A stretch of DNA of 64,000 nt from Candidatus Binatia bacterium. Its GTDB lineage: Bacteria; Desulfobacterota; Binatia; HRBIN30; BPIQ01. Position 1 is the stretch's first letter. Each line of letters begins with the position of its first letter. A program made the translations under genes and the position numbers. The notes below the pieces were generated by a model. That model did no database searches and was not told the DNA's origin. It saw nothing but the letters and a program-made list of their open reading frames with translations. This document shows positions 35,220-45,477 of this stretch, in pieces. The DNA is taken from assembly GCA_026004195.1 (NCBI GenBank), contig BPIQ01000002.1, forward strand, positions 372,001-436,000. The letters run 5' to 3'.

Positions 35220-36212
35220 GTGCTCAAGTGGGAAGCCTTCTACAAGAGCGTCGAGGCCACACCCCGGATCAAAGCCGACGTGGAGCGGCAGGTTCGCAGG
35301 GTGGAGCGCCGCGCGCAAACGTTCGGCGACGACCTGCTCTTTCTGCGCATCACGCTGGAAAAACACCCCCGTAAGAACAGCTTCACCACCGGCCTCACGC
35401 TCGAGCTCCCGCGCGGCGAGCTCCACGCGCGCGAGGAAGCGCCCGACCCCTACCTGGCGACGAAACGTGCGTTCGACTGGCTCCTCGAGCAATTCGACGG
35501 ATACAAGAGCCAGCTTCGCCACGAACGCGGCTACAAGCGGAAGAGGACGCCGTGGACACCCCCGGTACCCGAGCAAGCGCAGCCCGAAGCCAGGGAAGTG
35601 CTCGAGCTCCTGCGCCCCCACTTCGAACGACTCGAGAACTACGTCCGCCGGGAAATCGCCTTCCGGATCCACGTGGGGGACCTGGGCCCGGGGGACCTGA
35701 AGGTCCCCGACGTCCTCGACGACGTCGTTTCGACGGCCGTCGAGCGCTTCGCGGAGAGACCCGAGCAGGTTCCGCTCGACCGCTGGCTCTACCAACTCGC
35801 GCGGGACCGCGTCGAGCGCGCCGTGTCGGAAGTCTCGGAAAAGGAGTCCTCCGCCGTCCCGCTCGAAGAAGAAACACCTCCGGACGAGGAGATCCCCGCC
35901 TCGCCGGACGAAGCGTTCGTGGAGCTCCTCGAACCTGTCGAGGATCGCTTCGAAGACGTTCTTCCCGACGAGGGAATCGGCACACCCGCGGAATCCGTCG
36001 GTACCGAAGAGCTGACTCGGCTCGTTCACCGAACGCTCGGTTCCCTACCCCGCAGCACCCGTGACGCCTTCGTTCTCTGCGTTCTCGAGGGATTCGACCC
36101 CGAAGAGGCAGCGTGGGTGACGCGAACCGACCCGGGGGAGATTCGCCGCGAGATCGAGAAAGCACGGGAGATTCTGCGAGATAAGCTCCGGCAGGCCGGA
36201 GTTCTGGCCTGA
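35220..36212 (+). CDS. Fusion of a RaiA/HPF ribosome-hibernation domain with an ECF-type sigma factor
   Basis: A 330-residue protein with three parts. Residues 1-100 resemble the RaiA/HPF beta-alpha-beta-beta-beta-alpha fold (RRVERRAQTFGDDLLFLRIT, LELPRGELHAREEAPD, ATKRAFDWLLEQFDGYKSQL). Residues 125-200 look like sigma region 2 (LENYVRREIAF, DVLDDVVSTAVERF, WLYQLARDRVERA). An acidic linker (about 205-262) leads to a clear sigma region 4 at 265-325 (LGSLPRSTRDAFVLCVLEGF, DPGEIRREIEKAREILRDKL). GTG 35220 has GGGAGGTG upstream. The gene is followed 21 bp later by a BaeRF gene. It could be a sigma factor held on ribosomes, or a hibernation factor regulated through a sigma-like module. Sigma-4 and RaiA calls are good; sigma-2 is moderate. 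Confidence 0.75.
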   Translation: MLKWEAFYKSVEATPRIKADVERQVRRVERRAQTFGDDLLFLRITLEKHPRKNSFTTGLTLELPRGELHAREEAPDPYLATKRAFDWLLEQFDGYKSQLRHERGYKRKRTPWTPPVPEQAQPEAREVLELLRPHFERLENYVRREIAFRIHVGDLGPGDLKVPDVLDDVVSTAVERFAERPEQVPLDRWLYQLARDRVERAVSEVSEKESSAVPLEEETPPDEEIPASPDEAFVELLEPVEDRFEDVLPDEGIGTPAESVGTEELTRLVHRTLGSLPRSTRDAFVLCVLEGFDPEEAAWVTRTDPGEIRREIEKAREILRDKLRQAGVLA

Positions 36213-36233
36213 GGAAGCCCGCGGAGAAAACCC

Positions 36234-37385
36234 ATGGTCACCGCTTACGACATCGAAAAGCTCTTGCAGTTCGACAGTCCCGACGTCCCGATCTCGAGCT
36301 TCTACCTCGACGTGGACGGCAGACGTGTCACGCCCCGGGAGTACGAAACGGCGGCCAAGGACCTGATCAAGGCCCGCCGCGAGGAAACCGAGCGTTCCGA
36401 CCTGCCCCATGCCGCGAAAGCTTCCCTCAAAGAGGATTTCCGCAAACTGGAAGAGTTCGTGGTGCAGGGGTTCGCCCGCGACGACACGCGCGGCCTCGCC
36501 GTGTTCAGTTGTTCGGCGAAAGATTTCTGGCAGGTCTACCGCCTTCCGCGACCCGTCAAGAACGCCTACGTGATCGGCCACCAACCCTACGTCCGGCCCC
36601 TCACGCTTCTTCTCGACGAGTACCATCGCTTCGGCTTCTGTCTGGTCAGTCGGGAGAAGGCGCGGATTTTCGAGTTCTACCTGGGAGAGGTCCTCGAGCA
36701 CACCGAAGCCTTCGAAGAAGTGCCAGGGAAGGTGAAGGTCGCGGGCTGGTACGGCCTCGAGGAACGCCGGATCGAACGCCACATCGAAGACCACGTGCGG
36801 CGTCACCTGAAAGCCACGGCCGAGTGGCTTTTCCGGGAGTTCCGCCGGAGAAAATTCGATTACGTCATCCTGGGCGGGAAAAGCGACCTGCTGCCGGAAT
36901 TCGAGCGTTTTCTCCACCGCTACGTCCGCGACCGGATCGTCGCGCGGCTCGAGATGGACGTCGACGCTCCGGTCGACGAGGTGCGCCGTCGGCTTCTCGA
37001 AGAGGAAAGGCGGTTCGAGGAGCGACAGGAACGGGTGCTCGTCGCCGAGCTCGAGGAGCAGGCGAGCAAGAAGGCTTACGGCATCGCCGGCCTCGAGGGA
37101 ACGCTCCAGGCGCTCGCGGCCGGCGCCGTGAGAATCCTCCTCGTCGACGACGGCTTTACTGCCCCCGGACGGCGCTGTCCCGCGTGCGGCTTCCTCTCGG
37201 CAGGCGACGAAGCCCAGTGCCCGATTTGCCGGGAGGGCCTCGTGGCCGTGTCCGACATCGTCAACGAGGCCATCGAGGAAGCCTACCGGCAGGGAGGCGA
37301 GGTCGAACACGTTCTCGGCAATCCGACGCTCGAGAGGCTCGGGCACATCGGCGCGCTTCTACGGTTTCCCTTGACACCTCCCTGA
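36234..37385 (+). CDS. BaeRF-family protein (bacterial eRF1/Vms1-like) with zinc-ribbon insert
   Basis: A 383-residue protein of the bacterial archaeo-eukaryotic release-factor group. The N-terminal part has SFYLDVDGRR and the eRF1-like middle domain (ARIFEFYLGEV, FDYVILGGKSDLLPEFERFL). The last domain has GIAGLEGTLQALAAGAVRIL, matching eRF1 domain 3, interrupted by a zinc ribbon RRCPACGF/AQCPICREG near 313-330. No GGQ motif is seen, so peptide release by the classical mechanism is unlikely. It is probably co-transcribed with the RaiA-sigma gene, suggesting a ribosome stress or rescue role. BaeRF-hibernation factor links are known in comparative genomics; the biochemistry is open. Confidence 0.75.
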   Translation: MVTAYDIEKLLQFDSPDVPISSFYLDVDGRRVTPREYETAAKDLIKARREETERSDLPHAAKASLKEDFRKLEEFVVQGFARDDTRGLAVFSCSAKDFWQVYRLPRPVKNAYVIGHQPYVRPLTLLLDEYHRFGFCLVSREKARIFEFYLGEVLEHTEAFEEVPGKVKVAGWYGLEERRIERHIEDHVRRHLKATAEWLFREFRRRKFDYVILGGKSDLLPEFERFLHRYVRDRIVARLEMDVDAPVDEVRRRLLEEERRFEERQERVLVAELEEQASKKAYGIAGLEGTLQALAAGAVRILLVDDGFTAPGRRCPACGFLSAGDEAQCPICREGLVAVSDIVNEAIEEAYRQGGEVEHVLGNPTLERLGHIGALLRFPLTPP

Positions 37386-37422
37386 CGCCCGCGCGCGACG
37401 GCCGCCTTTTCCCTGCCCCAGG

Positions 37423-38180
37423 AATCGGAGGGCCACGCTCTGTCGTGGCCGTGTTCGGGAACGGAACCGGCGGTCGTTGCCAACGTTCGACCGGCACGTG
37501 CCCCGCCCCCCCCGGACGCGACGGAGCGCGTCCCTTCGGCCGTGGTCGTCCATGCTGCGAACGTCGATGCTCGAACGCAAACGGCTCACGTCGTTTCCCC
37601 CCCCATCCCCGGACGCGACGGGGCACGTCCCTCCGCGTGGAACGCGTTCGCGCCCTGGCGGGGCCGTTGGTCGCCGACGTGACGGAAAACGCCCGTACGG
37701 GGCCTCCGTTTCGCGTGGGGGAATCGGAGGGCCACGCTCTGTCGTGGCCGTGTTCGGGAACGGAACCGGCGGTCGTTGCCAACGTTCGACCGGCACGTGC
37801 CCCGCCCCCCCCCGGACGCGACGGAGCGCGTCCCTCCGGCCGTGGTCGTCCATGCTGCGAACGTCGATGCTCGAACGCAAACGGCTCACGTCGTTTCCCC
37901 CCCATCCCCGGACGCGACGGGGCACGTCCCTCCGCGTGGAACGCGTTCGCGCCCCTGGCAGGGCTGTTGGTCGCCGACGTGACGGAAAACGCCCGTACGG
38001 GGCCTCCGTTTCGCGTGGGGGAATCGGAGGGCCACGCTCTGTCGTGGCCGTGGTCATCGAAGGGACCCGCCCTGTCTGGTCCGTGTTCGCGGATGCCGCG
38101 AACGTCGATTCCTCGAACGCGAAACGACCACGGCGCCGCCCCGCCCCCGGACGCGACGGAGCGCGTCCCTCCGGGTGCAA
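37423..38180. repeat. Palindromic repeat array B, about 300-bp tandem unit
   Basis: Two near-identical tandem copies begin at R2 palindromes at 37423 and 37722 (spacing 299 and 300 bp), with a partial third from 38022. Each copy holds one R2, one R1 (37514, 37814; another at 38149) and a variant R1 with GGGGCACG in its second arm (near 37605 and 37910). The stretch contains no supportable gene, although frames run open through it. Confidence 0.85.
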
Positions 38181-38239
38181 CTCGAACCTTGACACGGACT
38201 TCCCTTCGGTTCTATTCGCCCGAGGGCCACGGAACGGGG

Positions 38240-40102
<1,863 letters not shown>

Positions 40103-40133
40103 TGCCTCGACGCCCAGGTTCTTCGAAAGGCAC

Positions 40134-41357
40134 GTGAACCCCTTCGGTCTCGACCGGGTCGCGTACGAGAACCGGCCCGAATTCGCGGATCTCGACGGCG
40201 ACGGCGACCTCGACGCCCTGGTCGGGAGCTACCAGGGCGAGCTCACGTTTTTCGAGAACACGGGGAGCGCCAGCGATCCCACCTTCGGAGACCCGCGGAC
40301 GTCCCCCTTCGGCCTTACGGCCCACGATCGCGGGGCTAGCCCGGCCGTGGTCGACATCGACGGGGACGGAGACCTGGACGTTTTCGTCGGTTTTCGGTCG
40401 GGCGAAGTCTTCTTCTTCGAGAACACGGGCAGCGCGACGGATCCGGCTTTCGCCGGACCCGAGCCTCTTGCGTTCGGCCTACAGTCCGTCGGGTACGACG
40501 CCTCGCCCGAGTTCGCCGACGTGGACGGCGACGGCGACCTGGACGCATGGGTCGGAACCCGAGGGGGCGACACGTTCTTTTTCCGGAACACCGGTAGCGC
40601 TTCGAGCCCGGCCTTCGAAGGTCCCCAGACGAATCCCTTCGGCCTCGTGAGAGCGTTCGGACAAAGCCGGCCGACGTTCGCCGACGTGGACGGGGACGGC
40701 GATCTGGACGCGTGGATCGCCAACGGGAATTACGTCGAGTACTTCGAGAACACCGGAAGCAGTTCGCTTCCGGCCTTCGGGGGCAGGCGGTTCGATCCTT
40801 TCGGCTTGGTGGCGTACTCCGGCTATGCGGTCGGCGTCGACTTCGCCGACATCGACGGGGACGGCGACCTGGACGCTTTCGTCGGGGAAAGTGTCGGCGA
40901 AATCGTATTCTTCGAAAACCGACCGGCTCTCGTCGTGCTCCCCGAACCCACTCCTACGGCTTCCCCGACGCCGACTCCCAGTCCGACTCCGACGCCGACG
41001 GCCACCCCGACTCCGAGCATCTCACCTACCGCCACGGCGACTCCGACTCCGAGCACCTCACCGACCGCCACCCCGACCGAGACCACGGCTCCCTCGCCGA
41101 CTCGGATGGAGTCCCCCACAGCAACGCCCACGGAGACGCCTCCGCCCACCCCGACTCCCACACCCGCAACACCGTCGCCCACGGCCACGGAGTTTCCCCC
41201 ACGTGGAGACCTGGATGGGGACGGTGACGTGGACGGGGAAGACCTCGAGTTTTTGCTCCGCGAGATCTTCGCACCTTCGCCCGGCACGGAAGCGGACGTG
41301 AACCGCGACGGGCGCGTCGGCGCCGCGGACGTCGTCGCCCTGCTCGACCGAATCTGA
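40134..41357 (+). CDS. 3' part of the DxDGDGD-repeat protein with Pro/Thr linker and dockerin-like domain
   Basis: Continues the upstream repeat series with five more units (15 in all), from MNPFGLDRV onward. A roughly 80-residue Pro/Thr/Ser-rich linker ([10 protein letters not shown] type) and a C-terminal dockerin I-like module follow: [17 protein letters not shown] and [18 protein letters not shown] are two EF-hand-like calcium loops 30 residues apart. Dockerins dock to cohesins or anchor surface proteins; no cohesin is in view. The GTG at 40134 is merely the first start after the frameshift, so this piece is probably not an independent gene. Confidence 0.75.
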   Translation: MNPFGLDRVAYENRPEFADLDGDGDLDALVGSYQGELTFFENTGSASDPTFGDPRTSPFGLTAHDRGASPAVVDIDGDGDLDVFVGFRSGEVFFFENTGSATDPAFAGPEPLAFGLQSVGYDASPEFADVDGDGDLDAWVGTRGGDTFFFRNTGSASSPAFEGPQTNPFGLVRAFGQSRPTFADVDGDGDLDAWIANGNYVEYFENTGSSSLPAFGGRRFDPFGLVAYSGYAVGVDFADIDGDGDLDAFVGESVGEIVFFENRPALVVLPEPTPTASPTPTPSPTPTPTATPTPSISPTATATPTPSTSPTATPTETTAPSPTRMESPTATPTETPPPTPTPTPATPSPTATEFPPRGDLDGDGDVDGEDLEFLLREIFAPSPGTEADVNRDGRVGAADVVALLDRI

Positions 41358-41372
41358 ACGGTCGCCCCCCAA

Positions 41373-41933
41373 CCCCCGGACGCGACGGAGCGCGTCCCTC
41401 CGTGGGCGTCGCCGCGTTTCTCGGAGGGACCCGCTCTGTCGGGTCCATGTTCGTGCGTGGTACCTCCGTCCCCCCGCGGACGAATTCGGAGGGCCACGCT
41501 CTGTCGTGGCCGTGTTCATGCGTGACACGTCCGTCTGCCCCCGAAACGAAATCGGAGGGCCACGCTCTGTCGTGGCCGCGTTCGCAAATGGCACCGGCGG
41601 TCATCGGCGACGTCCGACCGTCGCGTCCCCGCCCCGCCCCCGGACGCGACGGAGCGCGTCCCTCCGTGGGCGTCGCCGCGTTTGTCGGAGGGACCCGCTC
41701 TGTCGGGTCCATGTTCGTGCGTGGTACCTCCGTCCCCCCGCGGACGAATTCGGAGGGCCACGCTCTGTCGCGGCCGTGGTCATGCGTGACACGTCCGTCT
41801 GCCTCCGAAACGAAATCGGAGGGCCACGCTCTGTCGTGGCCGCGTTCGCAAATGGCACCGTCGGTCATCGGGGACGTCCGACCGTCGCGTCCCCGCCCCA
41901 CCCCCGGACGCGACGGAGCGCGTCCCTCCGACC
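41373..41933. repeat. Palindromic repeat array C, exact 264-bp tandem unit
   Basis: R1 palindromes at 41378, 41642 and 41906 are exactly 264 bp apart. Each unit has R1, then R3 (41427, 41691), then two R2 copies (41492 and 41558; 41756 and 41822). The R2 at 41756 has one stem change (CGCGGCC). No gene is supported in 41358-41961. Confidence 0.87.
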
Positions 41934-41961
41934 GTTTCGGGTATGGCGATCGGGGCATCCG

Positions 41962-44900
41962 TCAACGGAAATCGTGCGATCGGGGCATGGCTTCCTCGGG
42001 GTCGAGCCGCATCCGGTAACCCACGCCACCGCGCTGGGTGACGACGTAGGGGGGAAGAGCCAGCTCCCGAAAACGGGAAGCCCGGACGTGGACGACGCCG
42101 TCGACTTTCTGAAGGCGCCCTTCGACTTCGAGCAGCGGTGCCGTGTGGAGCACCGTCCGGTAACGCCGAAAGAGGTGGGGCGTGACGACGGCGTTCGACG
42201 TGCCGGTCTCGTCCTCGAGCGTGAGAAAACAAAAACCCCTGGCCGTGCCAGGGCGCTGCCGCACGATCACGAGACCGGCCGTCCGCACCCAGAGACCGTC
42301 CGGAAGTTCCCCGATCTCCCTCGCGCTCACGACTCCACGGGACCGCAGCTCCTCGCGGAGGTGAGCCATCACGTGCCGGCCTACCGTGAGACCCGTGCCC
42401 CGGTAGTCGGCCAGCGTGCGCTCGAGCGGTGTCATCTCGGGAAGCGGCACCTCTTCGCCCGGACCCGCCGGTCCTTTGCCGGCGAAAAGCGGCCCCCTCG
42501 GCACGGCCGCGACCTGCCAGAGTGCCTCGCGACGGCGGAGCCCGAAACAGGCGAACGCCCCGATCTCGGCGAGCGTTTCGGCTTCCTCTTCCCGGAGCCC
42601 GCACCGGGCCACGACTTCGGCCACCGACCGGAAGGGCCTCCCCTCTTCGATCTTCCTTCCTGCCTCCTCCCGCAACCCCTGCACGTACTGGAGTCCCAGC
42701 CGCACGGCGAGCTTCCCCTCGCAGCGCTCCACCGTGCACCGCCACGAAGAGCGGTTCACGTCGACGGGAAGCACGCGCACGCCGCGACGCCGGGCGTCCT
42801 GGACGAGCGTGGCGGGGTGGTAGAACCCCATCGGGAAGTTGTCGAGCAGGGCGCAGTAGAAGACGGCCGGGTGGTGCACCTTGAGATAGGCCGAAGCGTA
42901 GGCGAGGAGCGCGAAGCTCGCCGCGTGCGACTCGGGAAAACCGTAGAGCGCGAACGAGGTGATACTCCGCACGATCTCCTCCACCGCGGGCCCCACGATG
43001 CCGTTGCGCGCCATGCCCTCGCGCAGCCGTTTTTCGATCGCGCGCATCCGCTCCACCGATCGTTTGAATCCCATCGCGCGGCGCAGCTCCTCCGCCTCCC
43101 CGCCGCTGAACCCGGCCGCCACCATGGCGATGCGGAGAAGCTGCTCCTGGAAGAGCGGAACCCCGAGCGTCCGGGCCAGGATGGGCTCGAGCGAAGGGTG
43201 CGGGTAGGTCACGGGCTCCCGCCCGGCCCGCCTCCGCAGGTAGGGGTGGACCATCTGGCCCACGATCGGGCCGGGGCGGATGATGGCGACCTCGACGACG
43301 AGATCGTAGAAGCGCTCGGGCTTCATGCGGGGCAGGGTCGCCATTTGCGCCCGGCTCTCCACCTGGAAGACGCCGATCGTGTCCGCCCGCCGGAGCATTT
43401 CGTAAACCTTCGGGTCGTCCGGCGGGAGCTTCGCGAGATCGAGCTCCACCCCCTCGTGCTCGCGCACGAGCGCGATGGAATCCTGGAGTACGGCCATCAT
43501 CCCGAGGCCGAGGAGATCGACCTTGATGATCCCGAGGTCGGCACAATCGTCCTTGTCCCACTGGACGACGACGCGTCCCGGCATGGCCGCGGGCTCGAGA
43601 GGCACGACCTCGTCGAGCCGGCCGGCTGCCAGCACCATCCCGCCCGTGTGTTGCCCGAGGTGACGCGGCAGGTTCTGGATGCGCGAGACCAGGTCGAGCC
43701 ACAACGCAGCCCGGAGACTCCGGGGATCGATGCCGCCTTCGGAGAGCTGCTCCCGGAGCTCGTCGGTCTCGTCGAGAAAAGCAAAGCGGCGGAGAAGCCT
43801 GGCCACACGGTCCACCTGCTCGAGGGAAAAGCCGAGCACCTTGCCCACCTCGCGTACGGCGCTGCGCAGACGGTACGTGATCACGTTGGCCGTCATGCCG
43901 GCGCCCCGTTCCCCGTAGCGACGGTAAACGTACTGGATCACCTCCTCGCGCCGCTCTCCGCTCGGAAGGTCGATGTCGATGTCGGGCCACTCCCCTCGCT
44001 CCTCGGAAAGAAAACGCTCGAAGAGAAGATCCATGCCCACGGGATCGACGGCCGTGATCCCGAGGGCGTAGCAAACGGCGCTGTTCGCCGCGGAGCCCCG
44101 TCCCTGGGCCAGGATTCCCCGCTCCCGACAGTACCGCACGATGTCCCACACGATCAGGAAGTACCCGGGGAGCCCGAGCTTCTCGATGATCGCGAGCTCG
44201 TGCTCGAGCTGGGAGCGAACACGGGGAGAGAGGTTTCCGTAGCGTTTCCGTGCCCCCTCCTCGACCAGTTGCCGGAGGTAGCCCGCGGGGCTCGTCCCGG
44301 GCGGCAGCGGAAAGTCGGGAAAGCGGTATCCCAGGTTCTCGAGCGTGAACTCGCAACGCTCGGCCACGCGCTCCGTGGCGGCAAGAGCCTCGGGAAGGTC
44401 GGAGAAAAGCTCGCGCATCTCGCGGGGAGATTTGAGATGACGCTCGGCGTTCCGCTCGAGAAGACGGCCTGCCGCATCGAGCGTCGTTTTCTCCCGGATG
44501 CAGGTGAGCACGTCCGCGAGCTTGCGTCCCTCGGGGGTGGCGTAGTGCACGTCGTTCGTCGCCACGACGGGAATCCGGTAGTGGCGGGCAAGGTCGAGGA
44601 GCGTCCGGTTCCGCCGCTCCTCGACGGGATCGAAGTGGCGCTGGAGATCCACGAAGAGGCGGTCCGAAAAGAAAGCCCGCAGCCGGTCGACGGTCCTCTG
44701 CACGGTCTCCGGATCCCTGCGCCGCAAGGCCGCCGCCACGACCCCCGACTCCCCTCCGGCCAGGCAGAGAAGACCTTCCGTGTGCCCCTCGAGGTCTTCC
44801 CAACCCGCGCGCCCTTCTCCTTTCGGGGCACGGAGCTTCACGTTCGTGAGGAGCCGGCAGAGGTTGCGGTACCCCGCACGGGATTCCACGAGAAGGTAAA

Positions 44901-45138
44901 GCGTCGCCTCCGAACCGAGCTCGGGCAGAAAAAGACGCAGCTCGCATCCCACGAGCGCCCGGATCCCCGCCGCGAGCGCGGCCCGGTGAAAACGCGGGGC
45001 GCCGTACACTCCGTCCGTATCCCCGAGCGCCAGGGCCCGGTAGCCCAGCGCGGCCGCTCGCTCCACGAGGTCTTCGGGCAGAGAAGCCCCCCGTAAAAAA
45101 CTGAACGCACTCCGGCACCGAAGCTCGACGTAGCCCAT
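41962..45138 (-). CDS. dnaE2: Error-prone DNA polymerase DnaE2 (ImuC)
   Basis: C-family polymerase of the SOS mutasome with ImuA and ImuB. It has 1,058 residues. The N-terminal PHP domain (RSAFSFLRGASLPEDLVERA) is metal-site degenerate as in DnaE2. The palm catalytic aspartates are in WPDIDIDLPSGERREEV with IIKVDLLGLG; the QGRGSAANSAVCY finger motif and a C-terminal OB fold follow. It lacks the long tau-binding tail of replicative DnaE. It is third in the imuA-imuB-dnaE2 order but separated from imuB by 339 bp. SOS induction is expected from the family. Confidence 0.96.
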   Translation of the reverse strand: MGYVELRCRSAFSFLRGASLPEDLVERAAALGYRALALGDTDGVYGAPRFHRAALAAGIRALVGCELRLFLPELGSEATLYLLVESRAGYRNLCRLLTNVKLRAPKGEGRAGWEDLEGHTEGLLCLAGGESGVVAAALRRRDPETVQRTVDRLRAFFSDRLFVDLQRHFDPVEERRNRTLLDLARHYRIPVVATNDVHYATPEGRKLADVLTCIREKTTLDAAGRLLERNAERHLKSPREMRELFSDLPEALAATERVAERCEFTLENLGYRFPDFPLPPGTSPAGYLRQLVEEGARKRYGNLSPRVRSQLEHELAIIEKLGLPGYFLIVWDIVRYCRERGILAQGRGSAANSAVCYALGITAVDPVGMDLLFERFLSEERGEWPDIDIDLPSGERREEVIQYVYRRYGERGAGMTANVITYRLRSAVREVGKVLGFSLEQVDRVARLLRRFAFLDETDELREQLSEGGIDPRSLRAALWLDLVSRIQNLPRHLGQHTGGMVLAAGRLDEVVPLEPAAMPGRVVVQWDKDDCADLGIIKVDLLGLGMMAVLQDSIALVREHEGVELDLAKLPPDDPKVYEMLRRADTIGVFQVESRAQMATLPRMKPERFYDLVVEVAIIRPGPIVGQMVHPYLRRRAGREPVTYPHPSLEPILARTLGVPLFQEQLLRIAMVAAGFSGGEAEELRRAMGFKRSVERMRAIEKRLREGMARNGIVGPAVEEIVRSITSFALYGFPESHAASFALLAYASAYLKVHHPAVFYCALLDNFPMGFYHPATLVQDARRRGVRVLPVDVNRSSWRCTVERCEGKLAVRLGLQYVQGLREEAGRKIEEGRPFRSVAEVVARCGLREEEAETLAEIGAFACFGLRRREALWQVAAVPRGPLFAGKGPAGPGEEVPLPEMTPLERTLADYRGTGLTVGRHVMAHLREELRSRGVVSAREIGELPDGLWVRTAGLVIVRQRPGTARGFCFLTLEDETGTSNAVVTPHLFRRYRTVLHTAPLLEVEGRLQKVDGVVHVRASRFRELALPPYVVTQRGGVGYRMRLDPEEAMPRSHDFR

Positions 45139-45477
45139 CCCTACCTCCGACCGGCAGGACCGTTTCCCGAAGAAAAGGCGCGGAGCATGTGGAAAATTTC
45201 CGTCTGCCTCATCGCGGCCTGCGATTTCCTTGGATTTTTTCGTGCGGAATCCGAGCGGCGCCGGATTCGTTCACGAACCCATGGAGCCCGGGGGCCTGTC
45301 CCTCGCACGCGATCCGGACCGTCGGATTCGTCCCGTCCTTGCGTGCGAAATTCGGCCGATCTTCGCGCGAAATTCCGCCGGCCCGGGATGTTTCACGAAC
45401 CGCTGCCTCTCCGGCGCGTGGGATCTTGCCGGGAAGGCCGCCCCGCCCGCTCCTCCCGAAAGCCGCCGGACCCGGAT
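45139..45477. other. Gene-free 339-bp spacer between imuB and dnaE2 with short repeated motifs
   Basis: No gene is supported. Read on the minus strand it holds two copies of GGTTCGTGAA (one extended to GGGTTCGTGAACGAATCC) and two of GAATTTCGC followed by GCG or ACG. GTTCGTGAAC is a near-dyad. The spacing is unusual for an otherwise compact cassette and may hold a separate dnaE2 promoter and operator. No terminator was recognised. Confidence 0.4.

Noticed and set aside
36509-38239. Very long open frame upstream of the DxDGDGD-repeat protein
   Set aside because: It crosses the BaeRF gene in another frame and array B; similarity and signal peptide begin only at ATG 38240.
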